From Anaerolineae bacterium (GTDB lineage: Bacteria; Chloroflexota; Anaerolineae; Aggregatilineales; Phototrophicaceae): a DNA stretch of 10,987 bases. Every line of letters begins with the position of its first letter. Position 1 is the first letter of the stretch. The stretch spans positions 1-10,987 of the forward strand of contig JACMMD010000103.1 in the NCBI GenBank assembly GCA_014379235.1, written 5' to 3'. Shown one piece after another: positions 1-8,204 of this stretch. The position numbers and the translations under genes are program-made. A model generated the notes under the pieces. It was given only the letters and a program-made list of their open reading frames with translations, was not told where the DNA came from and did not search any database.

Positions 1-447
1 AACCCTAAATTTTGTTCAAGTTCGTGTGCTGCAACCTATAACAATAAGAGTGTACCAAAGCGGAAAAGGCGAACGAGTTCTTGTAAGCGTTGTGGAACTC
101 AGATATTCGGGCGTCGGGTAGTTTGCGACAACTGTAACCCGAATCATGCAGACCGCTCTACTCAAACGATAGGTGATATTCAAAGAGCCGCGAAGTATCA
201 AATTAGCGCGCTGCTTCGGCATATTGCTCGACAAAATTTCAAATGGGCTGGCCTGCCGCGGGTCTGTCAGAACTGCGGCTATGATAAACATGTCGAGATT
301 TGCCACATTCGCGCTATCGGTACCTACCCGCTCGACACGCCCGTGTCCATCGTGAGCGGCATTGATAACCTCGTCGCGCTGTGCCCCAACTGTCATTGGG
401 AGTTCGACCATAACCGACTGCACTACGAGGACATCGCATCGCGCTAG
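1..447 (+). CDS. HNH endonuclease, 5'-truncated by the window edge
   Basis: Reading frame 1 is open from the first base to a TAG at 445-447 (148 residues) and holds no ATG, so the start lies to the left of the window. The visible part has paired cysteines typical of zinc knuckles: CSSSC (5-9), C28-x2-C31, C42-x2-C45, C89-x2-C92 and C128-x2-C131. The HNH core is clear: CHIRAI with His102, DNLVALCPNCHWEFDH with Asn123 and His132. The last two Cys pairs frame the HNH fold, as in the zinc-binding HNH families of phages and mobile elements. The likely activity is metal-dependent nicking or cutting of DNA; target and role are unknown. Base composition shifts within the gene: 22 of 60 G+C at 1-60 against 39 of 60 at 301-360, which hints at foreign origin. 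It converges on the kinase gene and overlaps its end by 4 bases. The HNH assignment is firm; a homing or phage role is only a guess. Confidence 0.88.
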   Translation, partial: NPKFCSSSCAATYNNKSVPKRKRRTSSCKRCGTQIFGRRVVCDNCNPNHADRSTQTIGDIQRAAKYQISALLRHIARQNFKWAGLPRVCQNCGYDKHVEICHIRAIGTYPLDTPVSIVSGIDNLVALCPNCHWEFDHNRLHYEDIASR

Positions 448-3400
448 TTGGCATTGATGAGTAGTGGCAGAACGATAGTGAACGCGCTGCCTTCTCCCGG
501 CGCACTCGTCACTTCGATGCTGCCGCTGTGTGCGTCGATGATCTTTTTTGCAATCGTCAGCCCCAGTCCAGAGCCGCCCGTATCTGTCGAGCGAGCGCGA
601 TCTGCGCGGAAAAAACGCTCGAAGATGTGCGGCAGTTCGTCATCGGAGATGCCAAGTCCATTATCGCGGATGGTTATCAGCACCTCATTATCGCTCAAGC
701 GGGTTTCCACACTGACCACACCGCCATCGGGCGTATAGTTCAGCGCGTTTATGAACATATGGCTCAACGCCCGCTTGAGGTATAGGCGATCTATCGCTAT
801 CTCCGGCAAATTCTTGTCCAGATCGAGCGTCAGTTTATGGTGCTTATCAGCGACCATCTCCTCTTGCGAGTCGCACACTTCGCGCAGCAGGTCATTGAGA
901 TCATATGGCTCGAAACGGAAGTCCGCCGAACCGATGTCTAACCGCGCCAGAATGAACAGGTCTTCGATCAGGTTATGAATGTGGTTGGTCTGTTCTTCCA
1001 GCGTCGTAATATGGCGTAACTGCTTGTGTACGTCTTTGAGTTCGACGGCTTTCCGCAGCAGGTACAAACTCATGTTCATCGTGGCCAATGGTGTGCGGAG
1101 GTCATGGGCGGCGTTCCGCAAAAATTCCGCCAACACGCGGATTTTCTCGCGTTCGATGACCAGTTCTAGGACTTGCGAAGCGCTGTCTTTACGCTCGGTG
1201 ATGTCCTCGGACAACCCGACAATACGCGCCACGCTGCCATCGTCATCGAGGATGGTAAATGCACGTGACCAAACCCAACGAATCGACCCATCGGGACGCA
1301 TGATGCGATACTCGATTTCCGGGCTGTGTTCGCCTTTGCGCTGATTGGACTGACTCCGCAGCACCCGCTCACGATCATCAGGGTGCAGTGTCTCGGCAAA
1401 GAGTTGGGGGTGTTGGAGCAGTCTTTCGCTGCTGATACCCCACACCGCTTCGGCGGCAGGGCTGATATAAATGAAGCGGTTCTCATGCGGGTCACGCAGC
1501 CAGAACGCCTGCTGGATAGTTTCGGTCACTTGGCGGAAACGTTCTTGGCTCTCTCGCAGTTCTTCCTCAGATTGTCGGCGCTCGGTGATGTCCTCGACGA
1601 TGCCGACATAGCCCGATAATGGCGCGCCAGACTGGACAGCTACCGCTTTGACGCTGGCCCAGACCACGCTGTTATCGCGGTGTAAAAAGCGGCAGACGGC
1701 CTCGAAGGGGATGCGATTTTGCGAAGCCTCGTACCACGCACCAACTACTCGATCATAGTCGTCAGGGTGCAGCGCCCGATTCCAACCATGCCCAAGCGTC
1801 TCGTCCATTGTGAGGCCGCAAATGCGCTGATAAACGGTATTGGTGTAAAGACAGTCGCCGTTGGCGTCGGTGAGGAAAATCCCCAACGGCGATGCATCGC
1901 TCATGGCGCGGAAACGCTGCTCGCTGGCGCTGACTTGGCCATGCAGCCGCGCCCGGCCAATCGCCATACCCACCTGCGAACTGAGCGCCACCATCAAGCG
2001 CAAGTCGGCATCGGTCAAGCTCATACCCGTGGTGCTTTCGACGTTGAGGACACCCACCAGTATCCCTTGATCGAACAGCGGCACACAAACCTCTGAGGCG
2101 ATGTCGTCAATCGCGCCCAGAAAATCAGGATCAGAGCGCGCATCCTCGATGAGGATAGGTTGTGCGCTGCGGGCCACACGTCCACTGACGCCCTTTGAAA
2201 TCGGCACATGCGTAATCACGCGGTCATAACCGACCTGATGTTGCAGCACCAACGTTTCGCCTTCAAGCAGGTATAGGCTGACCTGTGTGTAGCCGAAAGT
2301 CTCGGCAATAGCTTCAACCACGTTGTGGAAAATCAAATCCTGATCGAGTTCACGCGCCAGCACCGTGCGTACCTGATCGAGCAGCGCCAACTCTCGCGCC
2401 TGCCTTTCTGCCGCTACGAACAGCGTCCGGTAACGGCCCTCGCTTTCGCGTAGGAGTTCTTCGGCTTGCTTGCGATCAGTGATGTCTTGCGCCACGCCAA
2501 AAAAGCGCACCACGCGCCCTTCGTCTTCATCCCAGACGGGGCGGCGATGCAGGTATATCCAGCGTAATTCGCCGCTTTTGGTGATGATCCGGTATTCTCT
2601 GCTGAAGGTTTCGCCAAGCAGCATGCGCTCTAAATCGGCGGCCACTAAAGCGCGATCATCGGGATGAAACAGCGCGTAATCGCCTTGCGAATCGATCTCG
2701 GCTTGCGTATAGCCTGTCACGCGCTTGAACGAATCTGTCACCCACTCATGGTATAACGTGCCATCGGGACGGATGCGAAACGAATAAGCATAGTCGGAGA
2801 TCAATTCGGAAATGATACGATAGCGCTCTTCGCTGTCATGCAGCGCTTCGACGGCCTGTTTATGATCGGTAATATCACGGGTGAGGCCGACGATACCGAT
2901 AATATTGCCATCCCGATCACGCAAAGGGGCTTTCGTAGTCGAACCCCAGATCACCTCACGAGTGATGCTTAACGTCGATTCTTCACGCTGAAGCAGCGCC
3001 TTGCCTGTACGAACCACCTGCTGATCGTCATCGAAAAAGCGGCGGGCCATCTCGTAGGGGAAGAAATCATAATCGTTCTTGCCCACGATTTCATCTGGCA
3101 GCGCATCGCTGAGAGAGCGCGCATGAGCCAGATTATTGAGGATGAAGCGGCTTTCCCGATCTTTGGCGTAGATGAAATCCGGCAGGTTGTCGATCAAGGT
3201 GCGTAACAGCGTGTGCTCCTGCGCCAGACTTTCTTCAACCTGTTTCCGCGCGAACGATTGGGCGCGCAGTTCGATTTCGGTGATGACCAGCGCCGCGAGG
3301 TCTTCGAGGATCGCCATTTCCTCATCCATCCATTGGCGCGGCTCGTAAGTCATCACGCACAATGTGCCTAAGCAGTAGCCTTCAGCGGTGATGAGCGGCA

Positions 3401-3770
3401 TGGCCGCATAGGCCACAACCTTGAACACCGTCACCGCCGGTATGTCGAACAGTGTAGGATGGATGCGGGCATCCTCGATGGCTAACGGCGCGGCGGACGA
3501 CACGACGTACTGACAAAACGCCGCCGATGGTGCGACTGATCGCTCGGTGGCTAATGGCTCTGGCAGCCCGATGCAGCTTTTGATGAACTGGCGGTTTTTG
3601 TCCAGCAGCGAAATCATCGCAATCGGCACATGCAAAATGCGCGTCGCCAAACGGGTGAAACGATCAAAGGCCGGGTCAACCGGGCTATCCAAGAGGCCCG
3701 TATTGTGCAGAGCGGCGAGGCGTTCGGAATGGGCAAGAGCAGAGGTTACAGTTTCTAGATTGTCGATCAT
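444..3770 (-). CDS. Cytoplasmic multi-sensor histidine kinase (GAF-PAS-PAS-GAF-PAS-PAS-HisKA-HATPase)
   Basis: An 1108-residue sensor kinase with no membrane segment or signal peptide. Order by residue: GAF about 20-168 (the subtype with LLDSP and AFCQYVV motifs); PAS about 184-305, ending DITDHKQA; PAS about 313-436, ending DITDRKQA; GAF about 455-612; PAS about 615-734, ending DITERRQS; PAS about 741-862, ending DITERKDS. Next come HisKA with NAAHDLRTPLA (phosphoacceptor His889) and HATPase_c with N box around Asn1008, DNGLG (Asp1036) and GGSGLGL (1065-1071). All catalytic motifs look intact, so it should autophosphorylate on His889. There is no receiver domain, so phosphate must pass to a separate protein, perhaps a receiver of the hybrid kinase encoded 11 bases upstream. 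PAS domains bind small ligands, haem or flavin, but no specific cofactor can be read here. The start is the ATG just after the upstream stop. The end overlaps the convergent HNH gene by 4 bases. Confidence 0.95.
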   Translation of the reverse strand: MIDNLETVTSALAHSERLAALHNTGLLDSPVDPAFDRFTRLATRILHVPIAMISLLDKNRQFIKSCIGLPEPLATERSVAPSAAFCQYVVSSAAPLAIEDARIHPTLFDIPAVTVFKVVAYAAMPLITAEGYCLGTLCVMTYEPRQWMDEEMAILEDLAALVITEIELRAQSFARKQVEESLAQEHTLLRTLIDNLPDFIYAKDRESRFILNNLAHARSLSDALPDEIVGKNDYDFFPYEMARRFFDDDQQVVRTGKALLQREESTLSITREVIWGSTTKAPLRDRDGNIIGIVGLTRDITDHKQAVEALHDSEERYRIISELISDYAYSFRIRPDGTLYHEWVTDSFKRVTGYTQAEIDSQGDYALFHPDDRALVAADLERMLLGETFSREYRIITKSGELRWIYLHRRPVWDEDEGRVVRFFGVAQDITDRKQAEELLRESEGRYRTLFVAAERQARELALLDQVRTVLARELDQDLIFHNVVEAIAETFGYTQVSLYLLEGETLVLQHQVGYDRVITHVPISKGVSGRVARSAQPILIEDARSDPDFLGAIDDIASEVCVPLFDQGILVGVLNVESTTGMSLTDADLRLMVALSSQVGMAIGRARLHGQVSASEQRFRAMSDASPLGIFLTDANGDCLYTNTVYQRICGLTMDETLGHGWNRALHPDDYDRVVGAWYEASQNRIPFEAVCRFLHRDNSVVWASVKAVAVQSGAPLSGYVGIVEDITERRQSEEELRESQERFRQVTETIQQAFWLRDPHENRFIYISPAAEAVWGISSERLLQHPQLFAETLHPDDRERVLRSQSNQRKGEHSPEIEYRIMRPDGSIRWVWSRAFTILDDDGSVARIVGLSEDITERKDSASQVLELVIEREKIRVLAEFLRNAAHDLRTPLATMNMSLYLLRKAVELKDVHKQLRHITTLEEQTNHIHNLIEDLFILARLDIGSADFRFEPYDLNDLLREVCDSQEEMVADKHHKLTLDLDKNLPEIAIDRLYLKRALSHMFINALNYTPDGGVVSVETRLSDNEVLITIRDNGLGISDDELPHIFERFFRADRARSTDTGGSGLGLTIAKKIIDAHSGSIEVTSAPGEGSAFTIVLPLLINAN

Positions 3771-3781
3771 AAAAATTGCTC
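3771..3781 (-). promoter_or_regulatory. Short intercistronic gap with weak ribosome binding site
   Basis: Only 11 bases separate the TAA of the hybrid kinase from the ATG of the second kinase. On the minus strand the junction reads TAAGAGCAATTTTTATG. AAGAG overlaps the stop codon and is the only Shine-Dalgarno-like match. The spacing suggests one transcript and perhaps translational coupling. No terminator or promoter fits in the gap. Confidence 0.5.
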
Positions 3782-6700
3782 TTAGCGCTGTCCGCTCTGG
3801 CGAGATTGCTGCTGGGTAGGCTGCGGGTACTGATAGCGCTTGCGGTTGAGCGCAAGCCTGACTTGTTCCGTCAGCGAATTGCCGGACATATCTTGTTTGA
3901 GTACCACTTGTTGGCTGCTGCGCTGAATTTCGTCTAACGCGGATTTCGGCAGTTTCTTCTCTGTCATAACGATGACGGGAATGTCGCCGGATTTATCGCC
4001 AGCGGCTGCGCGCATCGCGTCCTCACGTCGCAGCGAGGCCAGCAGATTGAAGCCGGAGATGCGCGCCATATACAGGCTCAAGATCACAAGCGAAGCCGGG
4101 TTTAATTGCAGCCATTCCACCGCCGTATCCGCATTGACACCAACCGCGTTAAAACCCGCATGTTGCAGCGTATCGACGGTGCGGGCGCAGTCAGTGGCAA
4201 GGTCATCCACCACTAGAATCGGATTGTGCGGCATGACCTGCGTCACCTTTGCCAGCGACTCGAGCAGCACGTCACGGCTGATGGGCTTCACTAGATAATC
4301 CGCAGCGCCCAGATAAAAACCGACGGTCTTTTTGTTGACCATCGACAGCACGATGATCGGAATATCGGCGGTTTTAGGATCGTCTTTGAGGGTACGCAGC
4401 ACCTCCCAACCGTTGGTATCCGGCATCATGATGTCAGTTATCATGACCGCAGGGTGAAGCTGCCGCGCCAGTTCCAATGCGCGTTTGGGGTTGTTCGTGC
4501 CAATGATGCGATAGGTATTCAGGCCGAGATAATCTTGAATGAGTTGCAGCGCGCCCTGATCGTCGTCCACCACCAGCACAAGCGGGCGCTCATCAGCGCT
4601 GGTCATTTCGCTGGCGCTGTCCATGACACCGGACTCTTCTGCGGAAAAGCTGCCGTTATCACTGCTGGCAGAGCGATCTTGGCCCGATAGCAAACTGAGC
4701 GATGCGCCGCCGCCAACTTGCTCGGTCACACCGGGCAGCAGCATTGTAAAGATGCTGCCCTCACCGAGCGCGCTCTCTACCCACAGGTAGCCGCCGTGCA
4801 TCGTCACCAAACGTCGCGTGATGGCTAATCCCAAGCCTGTGCCTTCATACTGGCGCACACTCGAACCGTCGGCTTGGCGGAAAGCGTCGAAGATGATCTC
4901 GTGATTTTCGGGGCTGATACCGATGCCGTTATCCTGTACCGAAATCGCCAACCAACTGCCATCAGGCACGTTGAAGCTCGGCGGTGGGACAGCTAGATCG
5001 CTCGAAGCAGCGCCACCTTTGATGAACAGCGTGTAGGCGTGCAGCACAATCGCGCCTTTGGGCGTGAACTTGACCGCGTTATCGAGCAGGTTGCTCAACA
5101 CTTGCGATACGCGCCGCGCATCGGCCTGCACCTGTGGGATTTCTGGATGAATTTTGAGCGTGAGCGACAACCCTTTCGCCTCAGCGCGAGGCTGAACACC
5201 TGCCGCGGCCTCGTGGATGATTTCCGGCACACGCAGTGGAGTCATCGCCAGTTCCATTTGGCCAGCGTCGATCTTCGACAGGTCAAGCACGTCGTCAATC
5301 AGTGACAGTAAATGTTGGCCGCTGCCATTGACGCGGTTCAGGCGATCCCGCTGCTTATCGTTGAGCGCGCCATAAATTTCGCTGAGGAGCAAATCGCTGT
5401 AACCGATGATGGCGTTCAAAGGCGTTCGTAATTCATGGCTGACATTGGCCAAAAATTCGCTTTTGAGGCGGTTAGCGACGACGGCCTCTTCGTAAAGGTC
5501 GGCGTTTTTGATGGCCATGGCCACCTGCGCGGCGATGGTCATGCAGGTATCGCGTTCTTCATCGTTGAAGACGCGATGCTTATAGCTGTTTAGCCAAACA
5601 CAGCCGATAATCCGTTCGCGGGCCACCAGCGGCGCAAGCAGCGCCGAACGTGCGCCAAGCCGCTGCAACACGCGCCGCGAGGCATCATCGAGTGGGTCTT
5701 CGTTCACGTCTTCGATAGCAATCGTGGTGTTATCAATGACCAGCAGTTCAAACGTCGGGTTGTTCACGAGGTTCATGCGGATGCCGAGATTGCCGCTAAC
5801 GGGCGTTTCTGCGACGAGGAAGGCTTCGCCCGTTTTCTCGTCGGCCAGCATGATGCCGCAGTAATCGACATCGAACAGCGCGGTCAGCAGCCCCGCCGCC
5901 GCGTTCAGCACGACATCGCGCTCCAGCGTAGACGTGACCACCGCCGAAATATTGTGAATGGACGCAAGGCGCAGGTTTCGCACTTGCAGCATATTCAGGT
6001 TCGATTCTAGTTGGGCGTGTAGGCGGGCGTTTTCGACGGCTACCGCCGCCTGCCGCGCCAGTGCAAACAGGGTGCTGGCATCGCGTTCGGTATAGTAATC
6101 GGGGATCGACCTATCGAGCGTGATGAGGCCGATAACCTTGTCCTGCACCAGCATCGGCACGCCGATCCATGAGCGCGTCGCCCACGAAACCAGCGCATTA
6201 TTTTCAGGATTCCAGCCGGGCCGCTCCTGCGTGTCCTCGATGATGATGGGCTGCTGCGCCAGAAAAACCTGCATCTCCGGGCTAGATTCGTTGAAGTGCA
6301 GTTCAATGCCGCGCAGCGTTGGCGGTAAGCCATAGGTCGAGGTGATGACCATGCGGCTGCCATCCTGACAGTCTACGGGGACAAGTAAAACTCCGGCGCT
6401 GTCAAAATCGACCACGCGCTCCATCTGTTCGAGGATGCGCTCGACCACTTCTTCATAACGCAGCGTCGAACTCACCATGCGGCTGACATCCATCATGGTA
6501 GTGGCGACCTTGCGGCGCTCCTGTTCGGTACGCAGCAGATCGGCGCTGTCCAACGCCAGTGATATTTGCGCGGCGATCATGGTTAGCAGCGCCAAGTCTT
6601 GATCGGTGTAGCTGTTAGGAATCATGCTGCCCATGCCCACCAAACCGACGACTTCGGTGCGTCGGTTACGCAGCGGGATACCCAACCATGCGCTCAACGA

Positions 6701-7474
6701 CCAGCTTAATTCGAGTTCGTTGAGTTCGACACGCAGCGCTTCTAAGCGTTCACTTTCAGCGTCAAGATCGCGGAAGTGCAGCGCCAATCCATGTGTGACG
6801 ATGGCCGCGCCCAAGCCTTCTAGCGGACTGGGCGGGTAATCGATTCGCATATTGTCTTCCGACACCAACGGGAACGAAAGCTGTTCGACTTCACGATCAT
6901 ACAGCGCCACATAAAACGATGACGTTGGGAACATGGTCGCAAGCTGTTCGTGCATTACATCCCACAGCGCTTCGCTGTCGGCAAACGAGGTGACGGCATT
7001 GCCGATCTCGTTGATATTCGTCAGAATGGTATTCCAATGATTTTGGCTGCTGAGAAAGTGCAGCCTTGATGCCAGCAGTCCAGCCAACAGCGCTTGGATG
7101 GCCCGTGTGATGTCATCGTTGAGTCCGCCTTCAATCCACAGCAGGCCATAGGGGCGCTCGTCACTGCGTAAAGGCAGCACCCATGCTCGGCGTCCGTTAT
7201 CGGCATCCTCTACGGCGCGTGCCTCACGCCACATCCACCAGTCGGGCACGGAACTCATCCAGCGCCCTAGCTCCGTCGCATTTTCGAGCGGACTTCCGGG
7301 CGGGGCAATGACCTCTACGCCTATGGTATCGGAATACAGCAGCGCCGCGGCCCGGCATTGAACATTCTTTTCAAGCCAATCGACGAGGGCGCGTGCGGCC
7401 TGCGTCAGTGTGGCGGCATTGTTGAGATTCTGGCTGACATTTTGCAAGGCTTCGGCTGAAATAGTTTGTGCCAT
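3782..7474 (-). CDS. Cytoplasmic hybrid histidine kinase: GAF-like repeats, HisKA, HATPase, REC, degenerate REC
   Basis: A 1230-residue hybrid kinase without membrane segments. Residues about 20-140 look like a diverged GAF; clearer GAF domains follow at about 165-310, 335-485 and 515-660. HisKA has FLANVSHELRTPLNAIIGY with His680. HATPase_c has SNLLDNAVKFTP (Asn795, Asn799), QDNGIGIS (Asp848) and GTGLGL (878-883), with a Pro-rich insertion around 815-840. A Ser-rich linker (about 918-960) leads to REC1 (964-1080), which is complete: Asp970-972, phosphoacceptor Asp1014 in TDIMMPD, Ser1044 and Lys1063 in VKP. REC2 (1084-1210) keeps the fold, acidic pair Asp1090-1091, Thr1171 and Lys1193, but the phosphoacceptor position is Ser1133 (LVILSLYM). 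The C-terminus is a Gln-rich tail. The likely path is His680 to Asp1014; REC2 can hardly be phosphorylated in the usual way. It is the first gene of the two-kinase operon. The signal sensed is unknown. Confidence 0.95.
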   Translation of the reverse strand: MAQTISAEALQNVSQNLNNAATLTQAARALVDWLEKNVQCRAAALLYSDTIGVEVIAPPGSPLENATELGRWMSSVPDWWMWREARAVEDADNGRRAWVLPLRSDERPYGLLWIEGGLNDDITRAIQALLAGLLASRLHFLSSQNHWNTILTNINEIGNAVTSFADSEALWDVMHEQLATMFPTSSFYVALYDREVEQLSFPLVSEDNMRIDYPPSPLEGLGAAIVTHGLALHFRDLDAESERLEALRVELNELELSWSLSAWLGIPLRNRRTEVVGLVGMGSMIPNSYTDQDLALLTMIAAQISLALDSADLLRTEQERRKVATTMMDVSRMVSSTLRYEEVVERILEQMERVVDFDSAGVLLVPVDCQDGSRMVITSTYGLPPTLRGIELHFNESSPEMQVFLAQQPIIIEDTQERPGWNPENNALVSWATRSWIGVPMLVQDKVIGLITLDRSIPDYYTERDASTLFALARQAAVAVENARLHAQLESNLNMLQVRNLRLASIHNISAVVTSTLERDVVLNAAAGLLTALFDVDYCGIMLADEKTGEAFLVAETPVSGNLGIRMNLVNNPTFELLVIDNTTIAIEDVNEDPLDDASRRVLQRLGARSALLAPLVARERIIGCVWLNSYKHRVFNDEERDTCMTIAAQVAMAIKNADLYEEAVVANRLKSEFLANVSHELRTPLNAIIGYSDLLLSEIYGALNDKQRDRLNRVNGSGQHLLSLIDDVLDLSKIDAGQMELAMTPLRVPEIIHEAAAGVQPRAEAKGLSLTLKIHPEIPQVQADARRVSQVLSNLLDNAVKFTPKGAIVLHAYTLFIKGGAASSDLAVPPPSFNVPDGSWLAISVQDNGIGISPENHEIIFDAFRQADGSSVRQYEGTGLGLAITRRLVTMHGGYLWVESALGEGSIFTMLLPGVTEQVGGGASLSLLSGQDRSASSDNGSFSAEESGVMDSASEMTSADERPLVLVVDDDQGALQLIQDYLGLNTYRIIGTNNPKRALELARQLHPAVMITDIMMPDTNGWEVLRTLKDDPKTADIPIIVLSMVNKKTVGFYLGAADYLVKPISRDVLLESLAKVTQVMPHNPILVVDDLATDCARTVDTLQHAGFNAVGVNADTAVEWLQLNPASLVILSLYMARISGFNLLASLRREDAMRAAAGDKSGDIPVIVMTEKKLPKSALDEIQRSSQQVVLKQDMSGNSLTEQVRLALNRKRYQYPQPTQQQSRQSGQR

Positions 7475-7504
7475 GATTGTAATTTAACCACCGTGTATGT
7501 CACC

Positions 7505-7535
7505 ATTATAGACCACAAACCGCCGCGCTCCACAA
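7505..7535 (-). promoter_or_regulatory. Predicted sigma-70-type promoter of the kinase operon
   Basis: On the minus strand a perfect TATAAT lies at 7510-7505, about 30 bases before the hybrid kinase start. The best upstream partner is TTGTGG at 7535-7530, with a spacing of 19, longer than the ideal 17. Transcription would begin near 7498, leaving a leader of roughly 24 bases. A GGTGG at 13 bases from the ATG is the only ribosome-binding candidate and is weak. Confidence 0.5.
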
Positions 7536-7611
7536 GAGAATATTGAGCATTATGAAAACAGTCATTGAGTGGCGATCACCGCGCAGAACCACTTACATAA
7601 TGTGTTAAAGC

Positions 7612-7633
7612 CCTAACATTTTTGTTAGGTTTT
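7612..7633. repeat. Perfect short palindrome followed by T-run in the divergent intergenic region
   Basis: CCTAACA (7612-7618) and TGTTAGG (7623-7629) form a 7-bp perfect stem with a TTTT loop, followed by TTTT at 7630-7633. It stands between two divergently transcribed genes (7474 leftward, 7750 rightward), so it is not an ordinary gene-end terminator. It could be a regulator binding site or a leader attenuator for the rightward gene if transcription starts upstream of it. The remaining parts of 7475-7749 show no gene. An imperfect -10-like TATAGT at 7678-7683 and a small palindrome TTCGT-T-ACGAA at 7686-7696 are the only other signals seen there. Confidence 0.4.
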
Positions 7634-7735
7634 CAGCGGCGCGCCAAACCCGCGCAACCCGATTGCAAACACCTGCGTATAGTATTTCGTTACGAACAAA
7701 CGGCCCATCTAGTGCGCCGTTCAACTAATCAGAGC

Positions 7736-7739
7736 GAGG
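7736..7739 (+). promoter_or_regulatory. Ribosome binding site candidate of the small membrane protein gene
   Basis: GAGG at 7736-7739 sits 10 bases before the ATG at 7750. A second purine run, AAAGAG at 7742-7747, is too close to the start to act as a normal Shine-Dalgarno. Confidence 0.4.
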
Positions 7740-7749
7740 CTAAAGAGCG

Positions 7750-8199
7750 ATGTGGCATAACGGCTTTCACAATATAAATACTTCTGTCCCTACCGACACC
7801 CGCAAACGTGCCGACCAGATTGCGGGCGGCGTGTTCCTGATCGGGTTGGCGGTGCTGTTCATGAGCGGCGACTTCTTCCCCGGCATTTTGATCGTCATCG
7901 GCTTGAGCGCGTTATCGAAAGAAGCAGCATTGGGCAAGCGCTGGCAGTCATCCGGCGCGCTGGGGCTGGTGGGCGTAGGGCTGGTGTTCGCCTTCGGGTT
8001 CAGCCTACCGCTGCTGCTGATCGGTATCGGTGTCGCCATGTTGATGGGCTTTCAGGGCTGGAATCACTGGAGCTGCGGCAGCGACAATCACGATGGTGAT
8101 GGCAAAGGCAAGAACGACTTCAAGCCCAAACGCCACGAATACAGCGATAACGGCAATGGCAATGATGTGGTTGTCGTCGGCAAATCGTTTCAGGCTTAA
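7750..8199 (+). CDS. Small multi-spanning membrane protein with hydrophilic tail, function unknown
   Basis: A 149-residue protein. After a polar N-terminus with RKR at 18-20 come four hydrophobic stretches, about 23-38, 41-55, 68-83 and 85-101, rich in Gly, Leu, Val and Ile. They probably form two helical hairpins in the membrane. The arrangement resembles the short membrane modules of the LiaI/LiaF-like and DUF5668 type, but this is a resemblance of pattern only. From about residue 104 the protein turns into a charged tail rich in Asp, Asn, Gly, His and Lys (GSDNHDGDGKGKNDF), then ends with a short hydrophobic DVVVVGKSF stretch. By the positive-inside rule the N-terminus should be cytoplasmic. 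It is divergent from the kinase operon, so a link as target or partner of the kinases is possible but unproven. A tandem-hairpin element follows the stop codon closely. Confidence 0.75.
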   Translation: MWHNGFHNINTSVPTDTRKRADQIAGGVFLIGLAVLFMSGDFFPGILIVIGLSALSKEAALGKRWQSSGALGLVGVGLVFAFGFSLPLLLIGIGVAMLMGFQGWNHWSCGSDNHDGDGKGKNDFKPKRHEYSDNGNGNDVVVVGKSFQA

Positions 8200-8204
8200 T
8201 GTCT

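Noticed and set aside
16..423. Open frame of 135 codons on the minus strand opposite the HNH gene
   Set aside because: It is fully antisense to a clear HNH frame with Cys and His motifs, and its own translation shows no recognisable domain.
979..2096. Several open frames on the plus strand within the 1108-residue kinase gene (for example 979-1344, 1719-2096)
   Set aside because: They are shadows of a long, motif-complete kinase frame. Their translations are Arg/Ser-rich without domain features.
7612..7633. Classical rho-independent terminator
   Set aside because: The stem plus T-run fits in form, but it sits between divergent gene starts and only three of seven pairs are G-C, so it is listed as a palindrome.
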